From positions 709,339-773,338 of the forward strand of contig CM040446.1 of assembly GCA_022749755.1 (NCBI GenBank): a stretch of DNA of 64,000 nt, given 5' to 3'. A program made the position numbers and the translations under genes. This DNA comes from Azadirachta indica. Taxonomy: Eukaryota; Streptophyta; Magnoliopsida; Sapindales; Meliaceae. Positions within the stretch are counted from its first letter, which is position 1; each line of letters starts with the position of its first letter. Positions 25,048-37,500 of the stretch are shown in pieces. The notes below the pieces were generated by a model. That model worked only from the letters and a program-made list of their open reading frames with translations. It had not been told where the DNA came from and searched no databases.

Positions 25048-26967
25048 TTTCTTAAATATTTTAAATATGTATTTGGACCAATAAATTTGATGTATTTATA
25101 AAATTTGTATTGCGTCCAGTGCTATTAAATTACTATAAAATTATTTTTTCAAGTATCCTAAACTAATTAATGATCTTAAAAATTTGTAAAATCCAAACTT
25201 TTATTTTATAAAGAGAAAAGGGATCAAATAGCGGAAGGTAGGAACAGGGAATCTTGGTCCAAAGCAGGACAAAAAACTAAAGACTGGCATCCGTGAACTA
25301 TTGCCATCTCTACTAGTATAATATGAATAATAGAGATTAATTTTAAAATTAGAAAAACTACATCCCGAATTTTTATTCTACTAAAGTTCTGGAACAAAAA
25401 TATCAATATCATACCTAATCAAACTAACGGAAGTTTGATTTTCACTAGGTCAATGGATGTCTATCTATTTCTTCAAGCACAAAAATGTATATATCCACAT
25501 CCTCAAAATTTGGGATTTCTGCATTTTTTGTAAAATCTCACGGGTATATGTTAATTTCTCTTAGAATATCTTTATGTAACTTCTACAATAATAAGCATTT
25601 AGTTAAAAAAAAAAGGCAAACAAATTAACATCATATTCTGATTATTAAAAAGCAGACTTAAATTAGCAAATCAACTAATAGATATCATTCTTCTTTTTCG
25701 TTGGATTCTTTCCTTAATTTCAAATAGATAAGATTGCTTTTATCCAAATTAAGATACTAAAAATAATTCTTATAGCTTGTGTCTACTCAAGTCACATGGA
25801 AAGTTAAAGAACAAGGCATGTGAAGTTTTGGATTAAAGGGTAAAGTATATAATTAAATTAAAAGTTGATAATTGAATTTTACAATTTGTGTAGTCCTGTT
25901 ATGCAAACACAAGCAGAGAACAAATCAGGCAAAGATTTAGAAAAAGGGTGAAGTAAACATTTCAGATTGAACAAGATAAAGGTGAAGTAATCACTCCAAA
26001 TTGCATTTTCATTGAAGGACGTTGACATAAATGGAGTTGATTATTCGATCATTTCAAAAAATAAGATATTGATGAGATTCCCTTTTGAAATAATTTAGAT
26101 TATTTGATTGCCTTTTCTTAGTTAGGAAGGAAAAGAAGCTTATTGTTATTGCATAATTATACATACATACATATAATTCAATTACTCATTTGTAGTGAAT
26201 AATATGGATATTGAGTGTTAATAAATTTTCTCTAAGCCTTTTGTGAAGAGGCTATAACAAAAAAAATTTATGAATATTGAGTAGATCTATTTGCACCACA
26301 AAATTTAATTTAAATACTTGTACTTTTAAAAACTATTTATTAGAAAAATATTGATTGTGTCATTTATTATATAAGCACAGTTAATATTTTTTTTTACACC
26401 CATTCTTCCACAATAAAATAAATATTTAAATTCTATAGCTATTACATGACTTTAGATCCTAAGACCTGTCCATAAGTTATGGAAAATTATAATATCATTA
26501 ATTAAAAATTTTTTTAAACGTCTATAGAAAACTATATACTACATAACAATATAGAACTTTTTCTTTATTAAATATTATTAATTTTTTATTTTTAATTAAT
26601 TTTTAAAATTCTATGTAAAAAATAAAAACTACTAGTGTTTGATGAATATCTTTATTAGCGAACAGAAAAAATTAAGATACATAATAAAAATAATATAATT
26701 AAGGTCTTTTAGACACTTACAAAGATATATAGAGTAAATCTTAATTCTTGAATATTTTTTAAATGGTTCAACTAAAGGAGTATTCAAAATAGATTTTAGG
26801 GTGCAAATAAATCAAATTATCCTAAATGTTTTATTTGTAAAGTTGGCAGCTTGGCTATTTAGTAATAACATAAAATAAAATAAAATAACTTTTGATTTAA
26901 TAGAATAAAATTATCTTTATCTTAATCTGTCTAATATTAAAAAGAAGAATATGTATCCCCGTTGTCG

Positions 26968-26975
26968 TATAAAAG
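26968..26975 (+). promoter_or_regulatory. Mirror-image copy of the cysteine synthase TATA box
   Basis: TATAAAAG on the plus strand, the last sequenced bases before the assembly gap. The preceding bases match the reverse complement of the functional promoter at 29263 and above, so a plus-strand transcription unit may start here and enter the gap. Confidence 0.6.
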
Positions 26976-27075
26976 NNNNNNNNNNNNNNNNNNNNNNNNN
27001 NNNNNNNNNNNNNNNNNNNNNNNNNNNNNNNNNNNNNNNNNNNNNNNNNNNNNNNNNNNNNNNNNNNNNNNNNNN
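26976..27075. other. Assembly gap of 100 N
   Basis: Exactly 100 unknown bases, a usual placeholder for a gap of unknown size. It lies between the mirrored promoter and the 3' end of the cysteine synthase gene. Confidence 0.98.
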
Positions 27076-27159
27076 ATTTTATTCGGAATATATCAAACTT
27101 TGAGACAAACAGTGGAGTTGATCAAAGAGAAGATTGATACAACACACAGATAAGTAATT

Positions 27160-29148
27160 TCAAAAAGCAGTATAGACAAAAGCACAAAGTTCATCGTCAT
27201 CGTCATCATCTTCATCATCGTCTTTAACTTCATCATTGTCCTTATCTTCGTCATCTTCCTCAACTGGAGCTGGTACCGTGTCTTCAACCTCTTTCACCAA
27301 CTTTTTATACAGTGGAGTTGATAAATATCGCTCCCCATAGCTTGAATGTATGGTCTGATCATCACAATCATTCAAACCCAATGTAAGTAATTAATTAAAT
27401 TACAATACGAATTGCTTTAAATTCTTAAAGAAATAATTAATGTAATTACCACAATAAGTTTGCCTTTGTTCTCTGGCATTCGGGCAAGTTTTAGGGCTGC
27501 AACTGTGTTGGCACCTGATACGATTCCAACCTAGACGAACAAGAAGATCAGATCTGCAGGCGAATGTCAGAAAATTAACATAAACAATTATCATTAAATT
27601 ACCATAAGTCCCTCCACATGTGCCAATCGCCTGGCCATAATTAGTGCTTCTTCAGTGGTAACCTGGGAAATAGTTAATATAAATGTAGGATTTCAACTCA
27701 TCAACTGAAACTTAGAGAAACAATTAATTATCACAAAATTAATCTCTTCGTTCAGCAATTAATACTAATTTAGGTACCTCAATAACTTTTTCCATCAAAC
27801 CCTCGGGCACTAATTTTGATTTCATTCCAGCCCCAATGCCAATAATGCCATGAGGACCTATAATTTAAGTTATTTGAAATTATATACGTCATCAGTTTCT
27901 CCAGCAGAATTAATATATACATTTATATAAGACAACTCAAAATAATCAAATACAATATTAATCACCTGGTTTTCCCCCATTATATACGTTACTTTCAGTC
28001 GGTTCCACTCCATATATCTACAATATTAAACAGTAAAAAAAATTATAAAATAGAAGAATTCTAAGAAAATTTATAATTGTGTTAAGAATGATCGGTTAAT
28101 TAAGTAATTAATTACTTTGATCTTGGGATTTCTCTGTTTAAGGCATTGGGCAACACCGGCTAGAGTTCCTCCTGTACCAATTCCCATCACAAAAATGTCT
28201 ACTTTTCCTTGAGTAGCATCCCAGATTTCAGGACCCGTAGTCATCACATGTGCCTAATTAATAACAATTTCAGAAGATTAAGATAATTAATTTAACAATA
28301 ATTAATTAAACTCTTGAATCTATTAAATTAATACTTTGTTGGGTACGATACCTCAGTATTGGCAGGATTTTCAAAAGGCTTGAGCATGTAAGAATTTGGT
28401 GTTGACTTATAGAGCTTTTCAGCGACCTTAATAGCTCCACTCACTCCTTTCTCGGGATCAGTAAGCACTACGTCAGCTCCAAATGCTTTCATAGCAACTC
28501 CTCTTTCGGTGCCTGTACTTTTAGGCATTGTTGCAATTACCTTGTAACCTTTCAGCGCTCCCATAAACGCCAGGCTTATTCCAAAGTTTCCTGACGTTGG
28601 CTCTATTATCGTCGTCTAGTAATGCAATGCAACATAAGTTAGTTTGCTAATAATTAACCATTTCTGAGTACTAAAAGTCAGCTAATTACCTCTCCAGGAG
28701 TAATTTCGCCTCTTCTTTCTGCATCTTTGATCATGAACAACGCTGCCCTGGTTGGTGGAAAAATATAAGATAAGGAGATAAAATTGATTTCATTAGTGTT
28801 TGATGGAATAGATGTCAACAATTAAGAAGTGGAAAATTAAGAGAAAGAGAGACCTGTCTTTGTTGCTAGCAGTGGGAAGGAACATCTCTTGCTTGGCAAC
28901 AACAGTTGCTACACATCCTCGAGTGACTTTGTTAAGTTTTACAAGGGGAGTTGCTGTAATGAGCTGACCGTCATGAAAACAGAAAACGTTATTATCTTAT
29001 CAATTTAAAATAGAAGTATAATATTAATATGCATGAATGCATGACAAAAGAATTGAATTATAGATGAGGGATCAGTAATTACCTTAGAAGCATCTTTCTT
29101 GACCTTGTACTTATAGAAAGGTACTGGTTTTTGTTGCTCGGTCGCCAT
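27160..29148 (-). CDS. Cysteine synthase family protein (O-acetylserine(thiol)lyase-like), 10 exons, 367 residues
   Basis: A PLP-dependent beta-substituted alanine synthase family member; canonical enzymes make cysteine from O-acetylserine and sulfide. Exons, all with GT-AG borders and matching phases: 29083-29148, 28854-28963, 28690-28747, 28352-28615, 28116-28253, 27966-28017, 27778-27857, 27603-27662, 27450-27530 and 27160-27354 (1104 bases with the stop). The N-terminus (MATEQQKP) has no transit peptide, so a cytosolic place is likely. Lys57 in NKDR is the expected PLP-binding lysine. The phosphate-binding GTGGT is at 192-196. Differences from the usual family: the TSGNTG loop (85-90) reads TSGNFG, the QQF before ENPAN reads KPF (157-159), and the SSG near 280 reads VSG. 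The C-terminus has a long Asp/Glu tail (about 334-358). It may be a neofunctionalised or weakened enzyme rather than a standard cysteine synthase. The gene is embedded in inverted repeats of its own upstream region. Confidence 0.92.
27183..27262 (-). repeat. Imperfect GAT/GAC/GAA trinucleotide repeat coding the acidic tail
   Basis: The coding strand of the last exon is mostly GAT, GAC, GAA and GAG codons, 20 acidic residues among 25 (334-358). Such a repeat can grow by slippage, which may explain a tail absent from ordinary cysteine synthases. Confidence 0.75.
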
Positions 29149-29262
29149 TAATGGAGGATTGGATTGGTGTTGGGATATATTCAAACACCACTGATTCTTT
29201 CAGTTTTAGTTTCGGGGGCTACAATGAATACACTTACAAAGAGTTAACAAGCAAGCACTCTC

Positions 29263-29270
29263 CTTTTATA
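29263..29270 (-). promoter_or_regulatory. TATA box of the cysteine synthase-like gene
   Basis: TATAAAAG on the minus strand about 115 bases before the ATG. The duplicated palindrome segment extends exactly to this element. Confidence 0.65.
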
Positions 29271-30408
29271 GCGGTATCGGGGATCCATATTCTTCTTTTT
29301 AATATTACACAAATTAAGATAAATATAATTTTATTATATTAAATAAAAAATTATTTTATTTTATTTTATGTTATGTTTTGTTATGTTATTACTGAATAGC
29401 CAAGCTACCAACTTTACAAATAAAATATTTATGATAAGTTGATTTATTTGCACCCCAAAATCTATTTTGAATACTGTTTTAGTTGAACCATTTAAAAATA
29501 TTTGAGAATTAAGATTTACTCTATATACCTTTATAAGTGTCTAAAAGACCTTAATTATATTATTTTTATTATGTATCTTAATTTTACTGTTTGCTAATAA
29601 AGATATTCATCAAACACTAATACTTTTTATTTTTTAAATAAAATTTTAAAATTAATTAAAATAAAAAAATTAATAATATTTAATAAAGAAAAAGTTTTAT
29701 ATTTTTTGTATATAGTTTTCTACAGAAGTTTAAAAAAAATTAATTCATGATATCACAATTTTCTACAATTTATGGATAGATCTTAGGATCTAGAATCATG
29801 TAATAGCTATAGAATTTAAATAATTATTTTATTGTGGAGGAAGGGGTGTAAAAAAAAATTTTAATTGTGCTTATATAATAAGCTACGAAATCAATATTTT
29901 TGTAATAAATATTTTTTAAAAATATGAGTGTTCAAATTAAATTTTATGGTGCAAATACATCTACTCAATATTCATAATTTTTTTATAGTCTCTTCACAAA
30001 GGCTTAGAGAATTTCTCAACACTCAATATTCATATTATTCAATACACACAAAATAATTGAATTATATGTATGTATATATAATTATGCAATAACAATAAGC
30101 TTCTTTCCTTCCTAACTAAGAAAAGGCAATCAAATAATCTAAATTATTTCAAAAGAGAATCTTATCAATATCTTATTTTTTGAAATGATTGAATAATCAA
30201 CTCCATTTATTGCAACGTCCTTCAATGAAAATGCAATGTGGAGTGATTACTTCACCTTTTATCGTGTTCAATCTGAAATTTTAACTTCACCCTTTTCTGT
30301 AAATCTTTACATGACTTGTTCTCTACTTGTGTTTCCATGACAGGACTACACAAATTGTAAAATTCAATCATCAATTTTTAATTTAAATGTATACTTTACT
30401 CTTTTATC
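29263..30408 (-). repeat. Inner right palindrome arm: cysteine synthase upstream region
   Basis: The reverse complement of 25838-26975, with closely matching length (1146 versus 1138). It holds one conserved block in minus orientation (30091-30377). The segment around 29970-30050, with the words for CTCTTCACAAAGGCTTAGAG, is found only in this pair, which makes them each other's closest relatives. Confidence 0.85.
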
Positions 30409-30419
30409 TAAATACTTTA

Positions 30420-33400
30420 CTCTATTTATGTAGCAAATAACCTCACCCCCTTTTTCTTAGGAGACGCAATGCTTACCACGTTTACCCAAAGTGGATGGAA
30501 AGGTTCGGCGACAACAACAAGGGTGTTGTTTTCTTTTTCTTTTTTTCATTTTTTTGAAATAAGCCTTTTAAAAGTAATGCAGAATCAACACATTAAACAA
30601 ATAAACAATATTCATATTATTCAACACAAATAAACAAATAAATTGTCAAAGTAAATTTTATGGTGTAAATAGATCCACTCAATATTAGTATTGTCCTACA
30701 CAAATAAAGGATTAAACTATATCTAAATATGTATATATAAGTATTCAATAGTAATAAGCTTATTTCCTTCCTAACTAGGAAAAGGCAATAAAATAATTTA
30801 AATTATTTCAAAAGTCTTATCAATATCTTATTTTGTGAATCATCGAATAGTCAACTCAATTTATTGTCCTTCCATGAAATTTTAATTTGGAGTGATTACT
30901 TTACCTTTATCTTCTCCAATCTGAAATGTTTACTTCACCCTTTTCTCTAAATCTTTGCACGGCTTGTTCTTTACTTCTCTTTGCATGACATGACTACACA
31001 AACTGTAAAATTCAATTATCAATTAACAATTTAATTATATACTTTCCCTTTTGCTCCAAAACATCACATACCTTATTCTTTGCTTTCTATGTAACATGAG
31101 TACATAATTTTAGTCTTTTCATTTGGAAGTGTAACGGTAATATTGACAACTTGAAATTAAGGGAAGAATACAGTGAAAAAGAAGAATGATATATGTTAAT
31201 TGATTTGCTAATTTAAGTTTGTTCTTTAAAAATCAAAAAATGATATTAATTTTTTTTATTCATCTTTTTTTTTTACTAAATGCTTATTTTAATAGAAGTT
31301 TTATAAAGATATTCCCACAGAAATTATTATATACCACTAAGATTTGGGAAAAGTGCAGAAACTCTAAATTTTGAAGAGGTGAATATATACCGTCTGAAAT
31401 TTCAAGAATTAGATAAATATTCGTTGACCTAGTGAAATTCAAACTTCCATTAGTTTGATTAGATATACTATTAATATTTTAGTTCTAGAACTTGAGTGGA
31501 ATAAAAATTTTGGATGTATTTTTTCTAATTTTAACAAATTAATCAATACTATATATACAATACTAGCAAGGGTAGTAATAGATCACGAATCCCCATATTT
31601 AGTTCTTTTTCCTATTTCAACCAAGATTCCCCATTTCTCTTTACCCAAAAAAAAAATAGATTTTACAAATTTTAAGCTCATTAATTTGTTTAGGATACTT
31701 GAAAAAAAATGATTTTACAATAATTTAATGGAATTGGAGTCGATACAAATTTTATAACAGTATAAATTTATTGGTCAAAATATGTATTTATAGTATTTAA
31801 AAAAAATAAGTTCCTACAAATTCTAGTTTCTCTTTAACATCAAATATCCACAATACTCAGTTCTCATAAAATCCTATAAATCAAACTAGTTGTTCATATA
31901 TTTCCAACAATAATAATCATACAAATTAATTTCTTCTATGTCAAATAACCAATTCTATACAATAATTGATGAAAGTAAAATAATTGACAATAACCACTAA
32001 TTTGATTGATCAATTTATCGAATATTATAATTTACAATAATTATGTCAGAATAAAATATCAAATTTGATTGATACAGGTTCCTTAACTTTTTTTCATTAG
32101 CTTATGAGATTAGAAAAATAAATAATTTGATTATTTATTTTGAATTATTTTAATTTGCACATAAATGTTAGTCACGAATATATATATATATATGCGTATT
32201 AATAAATTATAACTCCAACTCTTAATAAATTGACCAAAAAAAAAATTAGAGAACATATATTAATGAATTTAAGAGGTTTATATTTCTTATAAATTTTGAA
32301 GAAAAAAACTATTTTCCTAATTTTTTTAGAATGAGAAAATGAAATATTGAAAAGAAAATAAGAAATCTAGGAGTTTTTTTTTATTTTTTTTTGGCTTTGT
32401 TAAGCTTATATTACTTCATTAAAATAAAATAACTCATTGATTATAAATTGGTCATTTTATTTTATATCTCCCAATTTTTTCTTATTCTATCAAATTTTAT
32501 GATTATGATAATTAAAATTGATCTTTTTTTATAACTGAAAATTTCAAAAAATTCCCTTTCTTTTAAAAAAAAAATTGAACATATGAGGAACTTAATTGAT
32601 TACATTGAATTTTTTTTTTAATTTCATGATATTTTATTATGTAATCTTCGAAGAGTTTACATATGACTACATACTATAGAGAAACAGGTGTATTAAATGA
32701 GAGTAAAGTATTATACAATGGATATTTTTACAATTTAAATATTCATAATAAATTTTATAGTGCAAATAAATGCAGTCGATATTATATAATTCACTGTAGA
32801 TAAATTATACATGTAAAATTAATCAATGATAATGAATACATAGGTCCTCCCTATCAATTAGCGAAGCTTCCCATTGATGTAGTAAGCTTCTTTCTTTCCG
32901 AATTCAGAAAAGATAGTGAAATAGTCTAAATTATTTCAAAGAGAATCTTATCAATGTTTTATATTGTGAATGATTGAATGATCTACTTTATTGCAACATC
33001 ATTCAGTGAAAATTCAATTTGGAATATGTAGTGCCTTATCTTGTTCAATATAAAATGTTTATTTCACCATTTTCTCTAAACCTTTACATGACTTATTATT
33101 TACTTGTGTTTGTATAATTTGACTACACAAACCATAAAATTCAATTATCAATAATTAAATTAATTATATACTTTACCTCTTGTTCTATACATAGCTTTTT
33201 CTTTACTTTTTTTTGTAAGACTTGACTACAAAAGCAGTAATTAAGCACTATTATGGTACTTTAATTTTGATGTCCAAAAGCAATCTTATCTACTCGAAAT
33301 TAAGGAAAGAATCTTGTGAAAAGGAAGAATGTCATCTGCTAGGTGATCTTTAATTTAGGCCTCCTTTTGAAAAATTTAAATATGATGTTAATTTTTTTTT

Positions 33401-33948
33401 TTTTTAGTGAAAGCTTATTATAATAGAAGTTATATAAAGATATTTTAAAGGAAATTGACATATACTTGTAAAATTTGGGTGAGTTTTATAAAAATATCAA
33501 ATTTATACTGGTCTTAATGCATAGTTAAAGTATTTAACAAAAAAATTTTCTACAATTGTCTCATTAACTTGAAGTATCTATATTTCTGAATTGTAAAAAA
33601 ATCCTATAATATAAATCAATTGTTCATATCTGTCCAACAATAATAATTGTAGAAATTAAATTTTTCATAGGTACAATTACCAATTCGCTTTTATTAATGT
33701 AAATATCCCTAACATTTTAAAAAATTTTACTTTGGTTCCCGTTATATTAGCTACCTTTTATTGTTAGTTGTGACTCGTGTCTAGCTCGTCTTGGACCTAA
33801 ATTTGCCTCAATATTGTTTGTCTAATATAATATTTTATTTCAATATGAGTATTCGGAGTAGTATTTATGCAGCAAATAACCTCACTACTTTTCTTAGGAG
33901 ATGCAGTCTTATATGGCGTTTGGCCAAAGCGAATAGAAAGGTTGGGCG

Positions 33949-33986
<38 letters not shown>

Positions 33987-34340
33987 ATTTTAAATAAACC
34001 TTGTCAAAGTAAGGCAGAATCAACAAGGGTGTAGTTGGGCAAATACCATGCAAGAAAGGCTGGTCTACAACCAATGGACAGTTGGTGGTACGTGGTGGAT
34101 GGATGACTGCAAGAGATTAGAGACAACTATATATGGAATAAGGAAAGATAATTTGTGGAGAAATGCATGCAAAAAATTAATTGTCCTTAATATAGTAAAT
34201 TACACTATGATATTTTTGTAATAGATTTTTTTTTAAAGAACGAGTATTCAAAGTAAATTATATAGTGTAAATAGGTCTACTCAACATTCATATTATTCAA
34301 CACGAATAAATAATTATACTATATCTATATATATCTACAT
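30420..34340 (-). repeat. Right arm, extra duplicated units (blocks 30748-31020 and 32885-33155)
   Basis: 30420-31850 is the reverse complement of 20140-21530. It includes the distinctive segment with GGAGACGCAATGCTTACCACG, the run on ACAACAACAAGGGTGTTG, and the CCAAGATTCCC block. 31850-33700 holds further diverged copies. This roughly 4-kb piece sits between two sequences (30091-30377 and 34350-34635) that adjoin in the left arm's logic, so it looks like a secondary duplication inside the right arm. A (TA)14 run lies at 33955-33982. No gene is seen. Confidence 0.75.
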
Positions 34341-34349
34341 AAGGATTCA

Positions 34350-37300
34350 ATCATAATAAGTTTTTTTCCTTCCTAACTAGGAAAAGGTAATGAAATAATC
34401 TAAATTATTTCAAAAGAGTCTTATCAATCTCTTATTTTGTGAATGATTGAATAGTCAACTCAATTTACTGCGACATCCTTCCATGAAATTTTAATTTGGA
34501 GTGATTACTTTACCTTTATCTTCTTCAATCTGAAATGTTTACTTCACCCTTTTCTCTAAATCTTTACATGGCTTGCTCTCTACTTGTGTTTGCACGACAT
34601 GACTACACAAACTATAAAATTCAATAATCAATTAATTATATACTTTACCTCATACTCCAAAACTCCACACATCTTACTCTTTACTTTCTGTGTAACATGA
34701 GTACATAAGCTGTAAGGACTATTTTAGTATTATAATTTGGATGTGTAAGGGCAATATTATCCACTTGAATTAAGGAAAGAATCCAATGAAAAAGAAAGAT
34801 GATATATGTTGGTTGATTCGCTAATTTAAGATTGTTCTTCAAAATTCAAAATATGATGTTAATTTGTTTATTTATCTTTTTCTTTCTCTTACTAAATGCT
34901 TATTATAATATAAGTTTTATAAAGATATTAAAATTAAAATTAAAATGTACCCTTGAGATTTTAGGAAAAGTGAAAAAACCTTACTTTTTGAGGAACTGCA
35001 TAAATACAGTTTGGAGTTTCAAGAATTAGATATGATATCAATATTTTTTTATCCAGAACTTTAGTGGAATAAAAATTCAAGTTATAGTTTTCCTAATTTT
35101 AACAATTAATCTCTTTTATTCATATTCTACTAGTAGAGATGGCATTGGATCACCGATGCCCATCTTTAGTTTCTTGTCCCTGTTTGGACCAAGATTTCCT
35201 ATTCCTACCTTGTCCCTATTTGACTCCCTTCCTCTTTATTAAAAAAAAAAAAAAGAAAGAGGTTTGTATTTTACAATATATTTTTATGCTCATTAATTAA
35301 TTTAGGGTACTTGAAAAAAATAATCTAATAACAATTTAATGGCATTGGACTCAATACAGATTTTATAAAATATTAAATTCATTGGTCCGTATACATATTT
35401 AATGTATTTAAGAAAAATACCCCTTAGGTGTAGTTGAAGTGTTTGGGCATACTTGATGCTTTCAGGCTATCCCATAAGAGGTAACGGTTTAGTATTTTGT
35501 AGGTTAGGTCGCTTAATCTCCTCCAAAACTTTTTTAAAATTAAAAAAGAGTATTTAAGAAAAACAAGTTCCCACAATTTAATTTCTCATTAACGTAAAAT
35601 ATTCACAATTCTCACCAAATCTATCAAATAAATCTGTTGCTCATATATTTCTAGCAATAATAATAATGCAATTTAATTTTTCTATTAAATAAAAAATTAT
35701 TTTTTTATTTATATTATTGCTGAAAGTCATACTCAATCTATCAATTTTACAAATAAAACATTTATGATTAGTTGGTTTAATTATTTGCACCCTAAAATCT
35801 ATTTTGAATACATTTTTACTCCTCAACCACTAAAATCTATACATCTTTACAAGTGTCTAAATGATGTTAATTAAAATATTTTTATTATGTACATTAATTT
35901 TTCTATTCACTCATAAAAATATTGATCAACTGCTAATGCTTTTTTTTAAAATAAAAATTATAAAATTAGTTAAAATAAAAAATTAAATATGTAGGTTTCT
36001 ATAGACATCTAAATTTTTTTTAATTCATGATATGGATAGATCTTAGGATCTAGAATTATGTAATAGTTATAGAATTTGCATATTACTATTTATTGTGGAG
36101 AAATAGGTGCCAAACATTAATTGTTTTTAATATAGTATATTACACAATGGATACTTTTGTTATAGTTTTTTTTTTCTTTTAAGTAGGAGCATTCAAGTAA
36201 ATTTTAAGGTGCAAATAGATCCACTCAATATTCGTATTATTCAATGCAAATAAATCATTAAATTATATGTATGTATACTTAATTATTTTAGTTTGTTTTA
36301 TTTTATGTTATGTTATTACTAAAAGTCATGGTCAAGCCCAATTTTTACGTGGTATGCTTTTAATTTTCAAAATAAAATTTTAAAATTAATTAAAAATAAA
36401 AAATAATAATGTTTAATAAAGTAAAAATCGTACATTTTTATGTAGTACATAGTTTTTTATAGACGTCTAAATTTTTTAATCCATGATGTTATAGTTTTTT
36501 ATAGCTTATGGATAGATCTTGTAGTACTTAATGGAAGCAAAAAAAAAAAAATTTTCCTTAATATAGTAAATTATACAATAGGTATTTTTGTAATAAACTT
36601 TTTTTATTGAAATATGAGTATTTAAAGTAAATTATATATATATAATTATTAAATAATAATAAGCTTCTTTTCTTTCTAACTAGGAAAATAATCTTCTTTC
36701 CTTCCTAATTAGTAAAAGACAGTGAACTATTTAAAAATAAAATCTTATCATTATCATGTCTTGTGAATGATTGAATAGTCAAATTAATTTATTTCAACAT
36801 CATTCATTGAAAATTTAATTAGTAGTGACTACTTTACCTTTATCTTGTTCATTATGAAAAGGTTACTTCACCTTTTTCTCTAAATCTTTCCATGGCTTAT
36901 TATCTACTTGTATTTGTGTGACTTTGCTACAAACTACAAAATTCAATCATTAATGATTAATTTAATTATATATTTACATTACCCTTTAGTATAATAGTTC
37001 ACATAACTTGGTTTTACTTTTGTTTGTATGACTTGACTACACAAGTGGTAAGCCCTATTTTAGTATTTTAAATTGAATATCTAAAGGTAAACTTATTTAC
37101 TAGAAATTAAGAAAACAACCCAGTGAGAAAGAAGAATGACATGTGTTAGCTGATTGCCAATTTAAGTCTTTTTTTTTTTTAAATAAAAATACAATGTTAA
37201 TAAAAGTTATATAAAGATATTTTAGGAGAATTTAATATTGACTCCTGAAATTTTGAAAAAGTGCAAATACCCTTATTCTTAACAAGGTTGGGATAGATAT

Positions 37301-37500
37301 ACCTTATAGTTTTAAGAAATAGATAAACCACTTTCTTTTTACAAAAAAGAAAGAAGTTTTGGAATTTACAAAATTTAAACTCATGCTTTAGAATACTTTA
37401 AACAATAACTTTATATAACTTTGTAGTATTGAACTTGCTAGAAATTTTATATGAAAATATTTGTCGATATCAAATTTCATCACCTGATATCAATTAGTAA
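34350..37500 (-). repeat. Right arm, middle section (blocks 34350-34635 and 36655-36955)
   Basis: This section pairs, inverted, with about 22980-26150 and keeps the same order: conserved block, CCAAGATTTCC segment, SINE-like insert, TTTGCACCCTAAAATC segment, second block. Part of it (33740-35000) is also a direct repeat of 47760-48960. No gene is seen. Confidence 0.8.
35418..35549 (+). mobile_element. SINE-like insertion (132 bp), right-arm copy
   Basis: Flanked by a perfect 14-base direct repeat, GTATTTAAGAAAAA at 35404-35417 and 35550-35563, with an A-rich 3' end. The body has GGTGTAGTTGAAGTG near the start (resembling an A box) and GGTAACGGTTTAGT further on (a poor B box). The left-arm counterpart has the same site and the same insert, so the insertion is older than the inverted duplication. 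Confidence 0.65.

Larger units (their letters stand above)
20140..26975 (+). repeat. Left arm of a large imperfect palindrome around the cysteine synthase gene
   Basis: The arm is AT-rich non-coding DNA. It carries four plus-oriented copies of a conserved block of about 200-290 bp (20881-21170, 21985-22190, 23401-23700, 25865-26150). The block is marked by TTTGTGTAGTC, GGGTGAAGTAA, AGATAAAGGTAAAGTAATCA and TAGTTAGGAAGGAAA. Each part has a reverse-complement partner to the right: 25838-26975 with 29263-30408, 22980-25838 with about 34625-37480, 21880-22990 with 46250-47300, and 20140-21530 with 30420-31850. The innermost part is an inverted copy of the cysteine synthase upstream region and ends in its TATA box. 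No gene is visible. Confidence 0.85.

Noticed and set aside
26962..27153. Open frame running through the assembly gap
   Set aside because: It exists only because N codons are read through; the sequence on the two sides is unrelated.
27354..27381. Alternative start of the last cysteine synthase exon (open frame up to 27381)
   Set aside because: The CAG acceptor at 27355 gives correct phase and aligns the protein exactly to the family ([10 protein letters not shown] region). The longer version adds residues with no counterpart and has no AG acceptor.
33955..33982. (TA)14 microsatellite and other AT runs as origins or regulatory sites
   Set aside because: Simple AT repeats are expected in this AT-rich DNA, and nothing supports a special function.
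20140..37500. CRISPR-like regular repeats
   Set aside because: The repeats are long, diverged, irregularly spaced and in a plant nuclear context; there are no spacers or cas genes.
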